64,000 nucleotides of DNA, from NCBI GenBank assembly GCA_934489015.1, contig CAKSSN010000007.1:57141-121140 (forward strand). Direction: 5' to 3'. Shown here one piece after another: positions 26,978-36,225 of this stretch. Origin of the DNA: an uncultured Clostridia bacterium. Its GTDB lineage: Bacteria; Bacillota; Clostridia; UBA1381. Every line of letters begins with the position of its first letter. Position 1 is the stretch's first letter. The notes beneath the pieces were generated by a model that ran no database searches, was not told the DNA's origin, and saw only the letters and a list, made by a program, of their open reading frames with translations. A program made the position numbers and the translations under genes.

Positions 26978-29500
26978 ATGGAGCATACATATTCAGCGGA
27001 GCAGTCGGCAAAAAAACATAAAACGGATATTAATTCGGGGCTTAGCGAAAAGGAAGCAAAGCGGCGGCTTCACCGCTTGGGAAAAAATCAGCTGACGGAG
27101 AAAAAGAGCAAGGGAGTATTCCGTCTTTTTTTCGAGCAGTTCAATGATTTTTTAATAATTGTTTTAATGGCAGCGGCGTGCATTTCTTTTTTTACGAATA
27201 TATATGAAAACAGCGGTGATATTGCCGAGCCTGTTATAATACTTGCCATTGTTGTTTTAAATGCGCTTTTGGGCGTTATTCAGGAAAGAAAGGCAGAAAA
27301 AAGTCTTGAAGCGCTTAAGAAAATGACAGCGCCGGAGGCAGCGGTAATACGCGGCGGAGCGGAGAAAACAATTCCGGCGGCAGAGGTTGTCGAGGGCGAT
27401 ATTGTGGCGGTGCGCGCCGGGGATATAGTGTGTGCCGATTTGCGGCTGATAAGCAGCGTAAGTCTTGAAGCGGACGAATCGGCGCTTACGGGGGAGAGTG
27501 TGCCGGTCAATAAGGACTGCACTGCTGAGCCGGCGGAGCTTGCGCCGCTTGCCGAGCGCGTTAATATGGCATATTCGGGAACGTATATAACCGGAGGTTA
27601 CGGCATCGGAATAGCCGTTGCTACGGGAATGAATACAGAAGTCGGGAAAATTGCTGCAATGCTCACCGGAGAGGAAAATGTGCAAACGCCGCTTCAAAAA
27701 AAGCTTGATCATATAGGAAAGTGTCTCGGAATATGCGCGCTTGTGATTTGCGCTCTTGTTTTTGCTGTCGGCGTGCTGCACCGTCTTGCGCCGTTTGATA
27801 TGTTTGTAACGTCAATAAGCCTTGCTGTTGCGGCAATACCGGAGGGATTGCCGGCAATTGTGACAATAATGCTTTCCTTAGGTGTTCAGAAAATGGCAAA
27901 GTCGGGCGCAGTTGTGAGAAATCTTACTGCGGTTGAAGCGCTCGGCGGCGCTGATGTGATATGCACCGATAAAACGGGAACGCTTACTCAAAATAAAATG
28001 ACCGTAATGCATATTTTCGGAGATAAGTCGGCAGCGCTTAAAAACGGTATGCTGTGCAGTGCGCATAATACAAAAAATCCTACCGAGCTTGCCATAGCCT
28101 CCTGCGCGGAAAAAGAGGGCGTAAAAGCGGAAAAAAGCCTTAAAAAAAGCGCGGAGTTGCCGTTTTCTTCTGCCACAAAGCAAATGAGGGTAATGTATGA
28201 GGATTATCTTGCCGTAAAGGGCGCGCCGGAGGTTATACTTCCGCTCTGTTCGTTTTATTCGGATAACGGCAGCGTTCGGAATATGACAGATGAAAAAAGA
28301 CGGATTATTGACAGCCAAAATAAAAAGTATGCGTCGGAAGCGCTCCGCGTTATTGCTGTGGCATATAAAAGTAAAACAAATGATATAAATTCATCTCAGC
28401 TCGTTTTCTGCGGACTGGTTGCTATGTCCGATCCGCCGCGTCCGGATGCGGTTATAGCCGTTTCGCAGTGCAAAAAGGCAGGAATACGCCCTGTTATGAT
28501 AACGGGAGATCACGTTGTTACGGCGTGCTCCGCCGCGCGCATTACCGGAATACTGACAGACGGAGGAAAATATATAACAGGCTCCGAGCTTGATAGAATG
28601 ACCGATGATGAGCTTTGCGAAAAGGTCGGTGACTACAGCGTTTTTGCAAGAACAACACCCGAACATAAGCTCAGAATTGTAAAGGCTCTTAAAAAGAATG
28701 ATTTAATTGTCGCAATGACGGGCGACGGAGTAAATGACGCTCCGGCGCTCAAGGCGGCGGATATAGGCTGCGGACTCGGCAAATCCGGAACAGAGGTTGC
28801 AAAGGCGTCATCCGATATTGTGCTGACCGACGATAATTTTGCAAGCATAGTCAAGGCGGTGCGAATGGGCAGAGAAATTTACGAAAACATAAAAAAGTCC
28901 GTCAAATTTTTGCTTTCGAGCAATATAGGTGAAATTTTCACCGTTTTTGCCGCAATAATTCTCGGTCTGCCCTCTCCGCTCGGAGCTATGCAGCTTTTGT
29001 GGATAAATCTTGTGACAGATTCTCTTCCGGCAATTGCTCTCGGCGTAGATCCGCCGGATTGCGATCTGCTTACAAAGGGAAAAAATACAGCGCATTTGTT
29101 TAACGCTTCAATGACGGCTTCAATTATATTTGAGGGGCTTATGGTGGGTGCGCTCGGACTCGGAGCATTTTGCACGGGAGTATTTCTATATGGAAGCACG
29201 GCGGCAGGCAGAACAATGTGCTTTTGCGTTCTTAGCCTTTGTCAGCTTGTTCATGCGTTTAATATGAGAAGTGAAACGGAAAGTATATTTAAAGTAGGAA
29301 TATTTAAAAATAAGCTTCTTGTTCTTTCCTTTATTATAGGCTGTGCAATGCAGGTGGGCGTTGTGTGTTTTCTGCCGGAGCTTTTCGGTGCAGCCTCGCT
29401 CGGATTTTCGCAGTGGTGTATAATAGCGGCTCTTTCTGCCGCTCCGCTCGTTGTGGTTGAGCTTCAAAAGGCTTTGAACAGACTTTTTTATTCCCTTTGA
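26978..29500 (+). CDS. P-type ATPase, Ca2+-transporting (type IIA)-like
   Basis: An 840-residue P2A-type cation pump. Visible: N-terminal cation-ATPase domain (LSEKEAKRRLHRLGKNQL), actuator motif TGES (171-174), M4 ion-site motif AAIPEGLPAIVTIM, phosphorylation motif DKTGTLTQNK (Asp331), the hinge TGDGVNDAPALKAADIG, and M6 motif NLVTDSLPAIALGVDP. These match bacterial SERCA/PMR1-like Ca2+ exporters; Mn2+ or another divalent cation cannot be excluded. The nucleotide-binding domain is compact, making the protein a little shorter than most. Its stop codon lies inside the conserved flank of a palindromic terminator repeat. Confidence 0.9.
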   Translation: MEHTYSAEQSAKKHKTDINSGLSEKEAKRRLHRLGKNQLTEKKSKGVFRLFFEQFNDFLIIVLMAAACISFFTNIYENSGDIAEPVIILAIVVLNALLGVIQERKAEKSLEALKKMTAPEAAVIRGGAEKTIPAAEVVEGDIVAVRAGDIVCADLRLISSVSLEADESALTGESVPVNKDCTAEPAELAPLAERVNMAYSGTYITGGYGIGIAVATGMNTEVGKIAAMLTGEENVQTPLQKKLDHIGKCLGICALVICALVFAVGVLHRLAPFDMFVTSISLAVAAIPEGLPAIVTIMLSLGVQKMAKSGAVVRNLTAVEALGGADVICTDKTGTLTQNKMTVMHIFGDKSAALKNGMLCSAHNTKNPTELAIASCAEKEGVKAEKSLKKSAELPFSSATKQMRVMYEDYLAVKGAPEVILPLCSFYSDNGSVRNMTDEKRRIIDSQNKKYASEALRVIAVAYKSKTNDINSSQLVFCGLVAMSDPPRPDAVIAVSQCKKAGIRPVMITGDHVVTACSAARITGILTDGGKYITGSELDRMTDDELCEKVGDYSVFARTTPEHKLRIVKALKKNDLIVAMTGDGVNDAPALKAADIGCGLGKSGTEVAKASSDIVLTDDNFASIVKAVRMGREIYENIKKSVKFLLSSNIGEIFTVFAAIILGLPSPLGAMQLLWINLVTDSLPAIALGVDPPDCDLLTKGKNTAHLFNASMTASIIFEGLMVGALGLGAFCTGVFLYGSTAAGRTMCFCVLSLCQLVHAFNMRSETESIFKVGIFKNKLLVLSFIIGCAMQVGVVCFLPELFGAASLGFSQWCIIAALSAAPLVVVELQKALNRLFYSL

Positions 29501-29510
29501 AACGAGTAAA

Positions 29511-29557
29511 GGCTGCGCGGTAAAAGTCAATTGACTTTTACCGCGCAGCCTCTTTTT
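29511..29557 (+). terminator. 40-bp perfect palindrome terminator, family copy 2
   Basis: GGCTGCGCGGTAAAAGTCAA (29511-29530) is followed directly by its exact reverse complement (29531-29550), then TCTTTTTCC. The flank TTCCCTTTGAAACGAGTAAA is shared with the copy at 17858-17877. It closes the P-type ATPase gene. Confidence 0.9.
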
Positions 29558-29861
29558 CCTTAATTAAACATTTTGCAGCGGTGTTTAAAAATGTTACAGT
29601 CTGTAACATTTATGTTTTTTGTAAAATAAAGTCCTCGTTTTATGTAAGATTTCCGTAAAACTGCACATAATATAGCGTGTAATTTAGATAAATGCAAAAA
29701 AACATTAATTTTGTTTATACTGCACAACTAAGTCGATAAATATTAATTAAAAATATAAATACAATACAGTTTTATTGCATATTTTAAATTATTTAGCCCG
29801 ATTTATGTTACAAATGGGTTGCTAATATTACAAAAACATTACACAACAATTAAAAAAACAT
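29558..29861. other. AT-rich intergenic region
   Basis: No gene seen. It contains a dyad AAATGTTACAG/CTGTAACATTT (29589-29611, one-base spacer), possibly an operator, and further TGTTACA and ATTACA words near 29805-29845 upstream of the next promoter. Confidence 0.5.
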
Positions 29862-29890
29862 TTGACAAATGGAGAATTTTGTTGTATAAT
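29862..29890 (+). promoter_or_regulatory. Perfect consensus promoter of the NlpC/P60 gene
   Basis: TTGACA (29862-29867) and TATAAT (29885-29890), spacer 17 bp, 65 bp before the start codon. AGGAGG precedes the ATG. Confidence 0.85.
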
Positions 29891-29954
29891 AGACGTGTAA
29901 CAATTTTGAAATGTAAATAAACATAGTACATTTCAATTAGGAGGTACTTTATTC

Positions 29955-31235
29955 ATGGGAAACGCGAAGCATACAACTGCCGCAATTTTGGCGGTTGCTA
30001 TGATAAGCTCTTTGGCAGTAAAGCAGGCTTATGATTTTAAGAAAAGCAATAGATTGGCTGCAATACTGAATAATTCGTCTGCTGGCGAAATAACGCTTGC
30101 GCAGAATTCAATTTCAGTAACGCCTGAGGATGCTGCCGAGCTGTTAAACGAAACATATACACAAGAAGAGCTTCAAAGCATTATAGATAAGAAAAGCTCC
30201 CTGCCTGAGAGCTATGTAAAGCTTACATACGGCGCACTCGGAGTATATGACACTCCCTCCGAAGAGGGAAATGTTATTGATTCTCTTACCAAATGTGAAA
30301 ATGTTGAAATTCTCGAATCTACTGAGGACTGGTATAAAATCGCATATGGCGGCGGCAAAACCGGTTATGTTGCAAAGTGCTATGTAACGGAGAGCAAGGC
30401 AGAGGCTGAATATGCGGCAATGTATTTTGATAATTATCAGTGCGCTGTAATCAAAACAAACGGCGATAATGTAAATCTCAGAAGCGCGTCAAGCAAAAAT
30501 GCGTCTGTAATCGGTCAGCTTGAAAACGGAAGTCCGGTTGTTATTGAATACGGCGAGAACGGATTTTATAAGGTTTTGTACGGCGCTGATTATGACGGCG
30601 GCTTTGTAATTGCCGACGCTGTAAGCATTGCGGATAACAGCTGGGTGTCTAAGAATGATGTTTCGGCTGTGCAGACTCAGGCAGAGCAAAGACGTGCGGC
30701 GGAAAAGGCTGCAAAGGAAGCAGCGGAGAGAGCGGCTAAGGAAAAGGCTGCAAAGGAAGCTGCCGAAAAGGAGGCTGCCGCAAAAGCGGCTAAAGCTGCA
30801 AAGACTTCCAAGAAGTCAACAAAGGTTTCTTCCTCCGACGGCGGAACATATACAGCTCCGGCTTCGAGCTCTAAGGGACAAACTATAGTAAATACCGCTA
30901 AAAAATATCTCGGCGTTAAGTATGTGTACGGAGGAACAACTCCGAGCGGATTTGACTGCTCCGGTCTTGTTCAGTATGTATGCAAGGCGGCAGGAATAAG
31001 CGTAAACAGAACGGCGGCGGCTCAGTTCGGAAACGGAAAGGCTGTAAATAAGAGTGATCTTCAGCCGGGCGATTTGCTGTTCTTCTCAAGAGGCGGACGC
31101 GTAAGCCATGTCGGAATATATATAGGAAACGGTCAGATGATTCATGCGCCGCAAACAGGCGATGTTGTTAAAATTTCTTCTATCAATACAGCATACCGTA
31201 AAAACGGATATGTGGGAGCGAGAAGAGTATACTAA
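29955..31235 (+). CDS. Secreted SH3b-NlpC/P60 peptidoglycan endopeptidase
   Basis: A 426-residue exported wall hydrolase. An N-terminal hydrophobic segment (TAAILAVAMISSLAVKQA) acts as signal or anchor. Two bacterial SH3 domains follow (about 78-145 and 160-220; VNLRSASSKNASVIGQL). Then comes an Ala/Lys/Glu-rich helical linker (about 240-290), and the NlpC/P60 domain (about 310-426) with catalytic Cys335 in GFDCSGLVQY, His385 in VSHVGIYIG and His397 in MIHAPQTGD. Enzymes of this family cleave peptide stems of peptidoglycan, often D-Glu-to-diamino-acid bonds. The gene is monocistronic, with its own strong promoter and a palindromic terminator. Confidence 0.93.
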   Translation: MGNAKHTTAAILAVAMISSLAVKQAYDFKKSNRLAAILNNSSAGEITLAQNSISVTPEDAAELLNETYTQEELQSIIDKKSSLPESYVKLTYGALGVYDTPSEEGNVIDSLTKCENVEILESTEDWYKIAYGGGKTGYVAKCYVTESKAEAEYAAMYFDNYQCAVIKTNGDNVNLRSASSKNASVIGQLENGSPVVIEYGENGFYKVLYGADYDGGFVIADAVSIADNSWVSKNDVSAVQTQAEQRRAAEKAAKEAAERAAKEKAAKEAAEKEAAAKAAKAAKTSKKSTKVSSSDGGTYTAPASSSKGQTIVNTAKKYLGVKYVYGGTTPSGFDCSGLVQYVCKAAGISVNRTAAAQFGNGKAVNKSDLQPGDLLFFSRGGRVSHVGIYIGNGQMIHAPQTGDVVKISSINTAYRKNGYVGARRVY

Positions 31236-31247
31236 TTGTAAATGGGG

Positions 31248-31290
31248 CTGCGTGGCAAAGGTTGATTTACTTTTGCCGCGCAGTTTTTAT
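31248..31290 (+). terminator. Palindromic terminator, family copy 3
   Basis: CTGCGTGGCAAAGG (31248-31261) pairs with CTTTTGCCGCGCAG (31270-31283) with wobble, followed by a T run. The sequence is related to the copies at 17878, 29511 and 33166, though more diverged. Confidence 0.75.
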
Positions 31291-31469
31291 TTGAGAGGAT
31301 GGGAAAAAGCTTTGGAAGAAAGTAAACCAAACTTGAGTTTCTTTTTTTCTTGCGATGCGGAGTTTTTTTTACATCCCTTTTTGCTTTTTGCGAGGTTTTT
31401 TGTTTTTATAACGTATTATTAAACAGAAGCGCTTCTTTAGAAAACAAACAATTTCGGGGAGGAATAAAA

Positions 31470-32015
31470 TTGACCGATGAAGAAATGATATGCGGAATTT
31501 TAAATAAGAATCAGTCAAGCTTTGAAGCATTGGTTGACAAATACGGCGGATTGATAAAATCAATAGTATGGACTCATTTGTACTGCCTTGCGGCCTATCG
31601 TGAGGAGTGTATAAATGATGTTCTGCTTTCGGTGTGGAATAACATTGACAGGTTTGATTCGTCAAAAAACACGCTGAAAAACTGGATAGGCGCTGTCAGT
31701 AAATATAAAGCGATTGATTATAAAAGAAAATATATGCGTGAAAATATAAATGTTCCGCTTGACGAAGCGCTGCCGGATAAAAAGGCCTTTTGGGATGAAC
31801 TTCAAAGCGATATAAACAGTCTGCTTGAATGTTTAAAGCCGGAGGACAGGCAGATATTTTACCGTCACTATATTCTCGGCATAAAAATTCCCGAAATGTC
31901 AAAGCAAAGCGGCAAAAGCGAAAGCTTTTATTTTAGCCGTCTTTCCCGCGGTAGAAATAAAATAAGAAAGCATTTTGGCTTGGGCGAAAGGAAGGCTAAA
32001 GAAAATGAAGAATGA
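31470..32015 (+). CDS. ECF-type RNA polymerase sigma factor
   Basis: A 181-residue sigma-70 family protein with region 2 (about 15-85, FEALVDKYGGLIKSIVW.. CINDVLLSVWNNIDRF..LKNWIGAVSKYKAIDYKRK) and region 4 (about 115-170, LKPEDRQIFYRHYILGIKIPEMSKQSGKSESFYFSRLSRGRNKI). The start is TTG at 31470 with GGGGAGGA seven bases upstream; the longer frame back to 31350 is not sigma-like. Its stop overlaps the next gene by 11 bp. That gene encodes a membrane protein of the DUF4367 type, which commonly accompanies ECF sigma genes in Clostridia and may be its anti-sigma factor. Confidence 0.9.
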   Translation: MTDEEMICGILNKNQSSFEALVDKYGGLIKSIVWTHLYCLAAYREECINDVLLSVWNNIDRFDSSKNTLKNWIGAVSKYKAIDYKRKYMRENINVPLDEALPDKKAFWDELQSDINSLLECLKPEDRQIFYRHYILGIKIPEMSKQSGKSESFYFSRLSRGRNKIRKHFGLGERKAKENEE

Positions 32016-32862
32016 GTTTGACTATTTAAATGATGTGAAAATTGACTTTTCGCAGTATGAAATTACCGATTTGACGGAAAAGGAGCGTATAAAAATGAAA
32101 AAGGCAAACAGAAAAAGAATAAGCAGGGGCAAAATTTTGGCTCTTGCGGCTTGCATAGCGGCAGTTGCGGCATTTTCGCAAACAGCGCTTGCAACGGATT
32201 TGTTCGGCAGAATAGTTAAAACCGTGACAACCGGGCATAACAGCTTTGTGCAGACGGATATGACAGGCGTCAGCGCGCCGATACCTAAGGAATACAGGGG
32301 CTATCTGTTTGATGAGAACGGGAACGAAGCAACAAATTATACCGACGGGGCAATTTATTATGATCGCAGCGGAAATAAAATAGAAGACCTTGAAGACTAT
32401 CTTTCGGAAAATGTGCCGGAGCTTAAAGCGGCAAAGGAAAAGCAAAATGATGATCCGCTTGAAGAATCAAAGAAAAACGGTTATCCTATTATTAAGGATA
32501 TAAACGAAATTGACAGCTATCTTTGCTTTAAGTCCGCTTTGCCGGAGTATTTGCCGGAGGGGTATAGCTTTTACGGAGCGACGGCATACGGCGATCAGTA
32601 TTTGTTTGTTTATTATAAAAATGATAAAACAGGAAAGTATATAATGGTTGATGAACGTATACTTAATGAGGAAACAGCCTTTTCAACCGGAACTGACGGA
32701 AAAATTAAGGAAACAAGCATAAACGGTCATAAAGCGGTTATCCTTGACGGCAGGTCGATTGATTGGGAACAAAACGGTATATCAATAGGCATAGCGTTTT
32801 GCCATAGTAAGATAAGCCAAAAGGATGAACTTTTGAAAATTGCAAAATCGGTTGTGCAGTAA
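32005..32862 (+). CDS. DUF4367-type membrane protein, probable anti-sigma partner
   Basis: A 285-residue protein: a cytoplasmic N-terminus of about 45 residues (FDYLNDVKIDFSQYEI), one membrane helix (ILALAACIAAVAAFSQTALA), and a C-terminal extracytoplasmic DUF4367-like domain (about 165-285, PEYLPEGYSFYGATAYGDQYLFVYYKND). Overlap with the sigma gene and this topology are those of anti-sigma factors, but no zinc-binding HxxxCxxC motif is seen, so the anti-sigma role is inference. The start ATG at 32005 is preferred over 31975 by family layout. Confidence 0.78.
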   Translation: MKNEFDYLNDVKIDFSQYEITDLTEKERIKMKKANRKRISRGKILALAACIAAVAAFSQTALATDLFGRIVKTVTTGHNSFVQTDMTGVSAPIPKEYRGYLFDENGNEATNYTDGAIYYDRSGNKIEDLEDYLSENVPELKAAKEKQNDDPLEESKKNGYPIIKDINEIDSYLCFKSALPEYLPEGYSFYGATAYGDQYLFVYYKNDKTGKYIMVDERILNEETAFSTGTDGKIKETSINGHKAVILDGRSIDWEQNGISIGIAFCHSKISQKDELLKIAKSVVQ

Positions 32863-33003
32863 ATTTGTCACCGCAGCATGAAACTGCATAATAAATAAAA
32901 CGATTGTTTTAATTCGGATGATAAATTCGGATAAAACATTTGATTTAATTTTAAAATTATTAAAAATTTCATATCGTATGTGCAAGGCTCGAATACAAAA
33001 TGT

Positions 33004-33135
33004 GTTCAGAAAAACTGCGGAATAACTCAAAGAGAACTTGCGAAGCAGTCGGGTGTTTTGCTGCGCTCTATACAGACGTATAAACAGCGTAACATAATTA
33101 ATAATGGACGGGCATGCAAAAGCGTTGGGTTATAA
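33004..33135 (+). pseudogene. Remnant of an XRE-type helix-turn-helix gene
   Basis: A 44-codon open stretch reads CGITQRELAKQSGVLLRSIQTYKQRN, a good XRE helix-turn-helix core, then runs into INNGRACKSVGL and a stop. The normal sequence after QRN in such regulators is longer, so an internal piece seems deleted. There is no start codon or ribosome site in frame. It appears to be a decayed regulator. Confidence 0.6.
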
Positions 33136-33165
33136 AACGGAGAATTTAATAGAGTATTAAGTTTG

Positions 33166-33212
33166 GGGCTGCCGACAAAAGTTAATTGGCTTTTGCCGGC
33201 AGCCCTTGTTTG
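33166..33212 (+). terminator. Palindromic terminator, family copy 4
   Basis: GGGCTGCCG (33166-33174) pairs with CGGCAGCCC (33197-33205), with inner CAAAAG/CTTTTG and loop TTAATTGG, then TTGTTTG. It is clearly related to the copies at 17878 and 29511. Confidence 0.75.
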
Positions 33213-34145
33213 TTCGCAGGAGAATAGGAAAAGCTTTAGTATTTTTTAAAATTTGAAATATAGTGCTGTTTGTGAGAAATTAACAACCATACAAAACAAA
33301 TCAACACAACATTTAGTTGTTTTATATAAATGGATTTAATTACAAATAATACCGTTTATAAACTTCAATATTACATACATGTCTTTTGTATTACAATGTA
33401 TAGAATTTTATAAAGAAATTTGGTTATTTTTAATAATTTAACAATGCAAAATAAAGCAGTTTACATAAGATAATAAAGCTTTAAAAATAAACACATCGAA
33501 TTTTGTCATAAAATGTCGAACGATTTTTCTGGACAAGTTGCGGCATTAGGTGTATAATTATATACAAAGATGGTTATAAAATGAAATTATGGAATAATGA
33601 TTTAAAAATGAATAAAAAATAATTCATGTCGGGCATTAAATTATAATATATAAGGTATTTTGTGATTTAATTTTATAATTGTCTAATATATAAATATGGA
33701 GGCAGATAACAAAATATTTGTTATCAAAAAATTATGGTAGTAAAAACAGCACCGTACACCTGACGCATTAATCGTGCTCGGATTTTGGTAAAAATAAAAA
33801 ATATGTACAATAAAAAAGCATCGGTGGCATATTGCTCCGTTTAAATTGCGTGATTTTTTATTAAATTTTATAGTATTATATTGTAAACATTTAAAGATAA
33901 TGTTTTAAATTTACAATTTATATACAAAGTTTACATAATGTAAAAATTTTAATTGTATATATTTTACAAATTTAAACAAAGATATTGAAATTTTATAAAA
34001 TTATGGTATAATTGTATTTAGACGTGTCATTCTAAACGAATGCATATGCGCATAGTTTCATTTTTAAATATTCAGATAGAGAGAGCTCAAATGCAATTGT
34101 TTAAATGTCTTAATTAAAAAATCTAAAATAGGGAGTTGAGAAAAA
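33213..34145. other. Long AT-rich gene-free region with promoters
   Basis: No protein gene could be supported in about 930 bp. It contains a promoter-like pair TGGACA (33530-33535) / TATAAT (33553-33558), a dyad GATAACAAA/TTTGTTATC (about 33704-33724), and a second promoter TTGAAA (33985-33990) / TATAAT (34007-34012) that probably serves the 34146 gene. The block 33911-33970 resembles 36033-36093 upstream of the protease gene. Confidence 0.6.
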
Positions 34146-35495
34146 GTGAGGTTTTCAAAAATTTTATCGGCATTAATTCTGACGACAGCATTTTCCGTTG
34201 TCGGTCATGCGGCTGAAACCAAAAATGTTTCCTTTAAGGTTACAATGGATGGAGGAAATGTTTCCGTTTCCGAAGAAGCTCTTACGGGCAATATTGATAA
34301 TTCAGAGCTTGACGTTGTTGTTTACCGATGTACGAAAGAGCAGAAAACGGTAGTTTACACCGGAAAGCTCGGCGGTTTTGACGGCGGCGCATGGAACAGT
34401 ACGGACTTTTCAAAAATTCAATATTCGCTGCTGCTTGACTGGGAAAACAAAGATCAATATTATTGTATCGTACCGATGCAATATGTGTCGCAGAATGTAT
34501 CGGTGCAAAGTGCGCAAAATGCATTAAGCTCAAGTGCGCTTATCATGTATGACAATAAGTATTATGAAAAAGTACTTGTTCCGGGAACGGAATTATCCGT
34601 GCCGCTTACGATTAAAAACAGCGGCGGTGCCGATAAAGAGGTATTTGCGTACATAGCTCAGTATAACGCAGACGGAGGATTGGTCAGCCTTAAGCGCGGA
34701 GAAAATATAACCGTTCCGGCAAACACGACAGTCAGCAGCAGTCTGAGTGATGTGATTTTGGCCGAGCAGGCGGCTTCGGCAAAGGTGCTTTTATGGGAGA
34801 ACGGTACATTAAGGCCTGTAAACAGCGGAATTTCGCTCGGCACCGGTTCAGCTGATTATTACGCAAATGATTTTACGGCTGCACAGGAGCTGCTTGCGGA
34901 CAAGCAGATTTGCGGCGTTATTGATACGGACGAGGATATTGATATTGTCAGGCTTACGCCGTCTGTCTCCGGGATTTATGCAATTCGCACTCAGTCGGAC
35001 GGAAATGTTTTGACAGGGCTTTATAATTCATCCGGAGAAATTATTGCGTCAACTGCGCAAAATAACGAATATATACTTTATCTGCTCACGGGCGGCGAAA
35101 TGTATTATCTGCGTATGAGCGGCAGTGCGGGCAAGGAATATACAATAACACCCGGAAATAAACAAAATGTGGTTGAACTTTTGCTGAATACCGGCTCGCA
35201 GGCAAGCTTTTCCGAAGCAGACGATTGCAGCGTATTCCTATTCTCGCCGTCAGAGGACGGAGAATATCTGATTACGGCGGTTAATACGCAAAGTGTTGAT
35301 GCAAAGCTGTATAACAAAAAGCTTTCGCTGCTTCAGGTCAGCGAAACCGGCGATGAGAATGTAAGCTTCAGATTGTCGCACAATATGCAGGCAGGTAACG
35401 ATTATTATATTCTTGTTTCCGGAAGACTTAATTCCCCTGATGACGATTTTACAATGTATGTAGAACGTCCGCTTAGTATTGTTTTAATCGAATGA
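34146..35495 (+). CDS. Secreted protein with PPC-like beta domains
   Basis: A 449-residue exported protein starting with GTG at 34146 (GGGAGTTGAG upstream) and a signal peptide (MRFSKILSALILTTAFSVVGHA). Residues about 30-230 are beta-rich with FixG/CARDB-like character (VPLTIKNSGGADKEVFAYIAQYN). Residues about 240-345 and 345-445 look like two pre-peptidase C-terminal (PPC) type domains (DTDEDIDIVRLTPSVSGIYAI; DDCSVFLFSPSEDGEYLITAV). There is no anchor and no enzyme motif. It opens a run of secreted-protein genes that includes a papain-like protease; a role with that protease is only suggested by position. Confidence 0.7.
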   Translation: MRFSKILSALILTTAFSVVGHAAETKNVSFKVTMDGGNVSVSEEALTGNIDNSELDVVVYRCTKEQKTVVYTGKLGGFDGGAWNSTDFSKIQYSLLLDWENKDQYYCIVPMQYVSQNVSVQSAQNALSSSALIMYDNKYYEKVLVPGTELSVPLTIKNSGGADKEVFAYIAQYNADGGLVSLKRGENITVPANTTVSSSLSDVILAEQAASAKVLLWENGTLRPVNSGISLGTGSADYYANDFTAAQELLADKQICGVIDTDEDIDIVRLTPSVSGIYAIRTQSDGNVLTGLYNSSGEIIASTAQNNEYILYLLTGGEMYYLRMSGSAGKEYTITPGNKQNVVELLLNTGSQASFSEADDCSVFLFSPSEDGEYLITAVNTQSVDAKLYNKKLSLLQVSETGDENVSFRLSHNMQAGNDYYILVSGRLNSPDDDFTMYVERPLSIVLIE

Positions 35496-35523
35496 GTTAA
35501 AAAATAATTTATATGTTTTTTAC

Positions 35524-35545
35524 CTGCCGCGCTTAATGACGGCAG
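35524..35545 (+). repeat. Intergenic hairpin
   Basis: CTGCCG pairs with CGGCAG across ten bases after the 34146 gene. There is no T run after it, so termination is uncertain. Confidence 0.4.
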
Positions 35546-35636
35546 AATAAGTAAGACATTTTAAACGATAAAGCTTAGAAAAGCACGTTCGAGATAATCA
35601 ATACTAAAAAATAATTAAAGAAACAAGGGGAAAGTC

Positions 35637-35900
35637 ATGAATTTAGATTACATATTGAATGAAAATAAATCGAATAACGGAGAAGCTACAGGATATGGTG
35701 TTACAGTGAAAAAGACGACTGTTCTTAGCGACGGAAATATTAAGACTGAAAGCGCTTCGGCAGAGAATATAAGCTATAACAAGAGCGAAGTGCTTAAGTT
35801 AATTGATATACTTAAAAACGGTACGGTAACGCCTATGACGCTTAAAGAAATTGTCGAGGAATTTGTGGTTGGCAGGCTTTGCTTTTCAAATGCAGATTAA
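35637..35900 (+). CDS. Small hypothetical protein
   Basis: An 87-residue protein (MNLDYILNENKSNNGEATGYGVTVKKT...) with a good ribosome site (AAGGGGAAAG) before the ATG. It has a short beta-rich N-terminal half and a helical C-terminal half (SEVLKLIDILKNGTVTPMTLKEIVEEFV). It has no signal peptide and is cytoplasmic. I do not recognise it firmly; it recalls small clostridial DUF6514-like proteins, but that is a guess. It lies between two secreted-protein genes on the same strand. Confidence 0.7.
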   Translation: MNLDYILNENKSNNGEATGYGVTVKKTTVLSDGNIKTESASAENISYNKSEVLKLIDILKNGTVTPMTLKEIVEEFVVGRLCFSNAD

Positions 35901-35916
35901 ACGATAATTACATAGT

Positions 35917-35992
35917 GTAAATGTTTATGATTAAGGCAGGCACTGCGGTATTATCTGATAAACGGTGCTGCTGTGCCGCCTTATTCATTTAC
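35917..35992. repeat. Large interrupted hairpin
   Basis: GTAAATG and TTAAGGC-GGCAC on the left match GTGCCGCCTTA and CATTTAC on the right, making a 76-bp imperfect inverted repeat after the small hypothetical gene. Without a strong T run it may be a terminator or a processing signal. Confidence 0.45.
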
Positions 35993-36117
35993 ATTACAAA
36001 AAAACGTTGAAATTAAAACAATTATTATATCTATACAATTTTGTATGCAATATTTACATATATAGGTATACATAATTGTATACATTTTACAAAAATCAAA
36101 AAAATATTGTGAAAGTA

Positions 36118-36146
36118 TTGAATTTAAGGGAAAACAATGATATAAT
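36118..36146 (+). promoter_or_regulatory. Promoter of the papain-like protease gene
   Basis: TTGAAT (36118-36123) and TATAAT (36141-36146), spacer 17 bp. AATTGTATACATTTTACAAA (36074-36093) upstream differs by one base from 33951-33970. Confidence 0.7.
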
Positions 36147-36225
36147 GTAAATGTGATATCAAGTAAATTTTATCACTTACCTTAGATTTGATACGGTCAA
36201 ATTATAATGTAAGGGGGATTGAAAA

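Noticed and set aside
33696..33740. 14-codon open frame with a dyad (GATAACAAA/TTTGTTATC) near the start
   Set aside because: Too short, no ribosome site before its ATG; the dyad alone is kept as a possible regulatory site.
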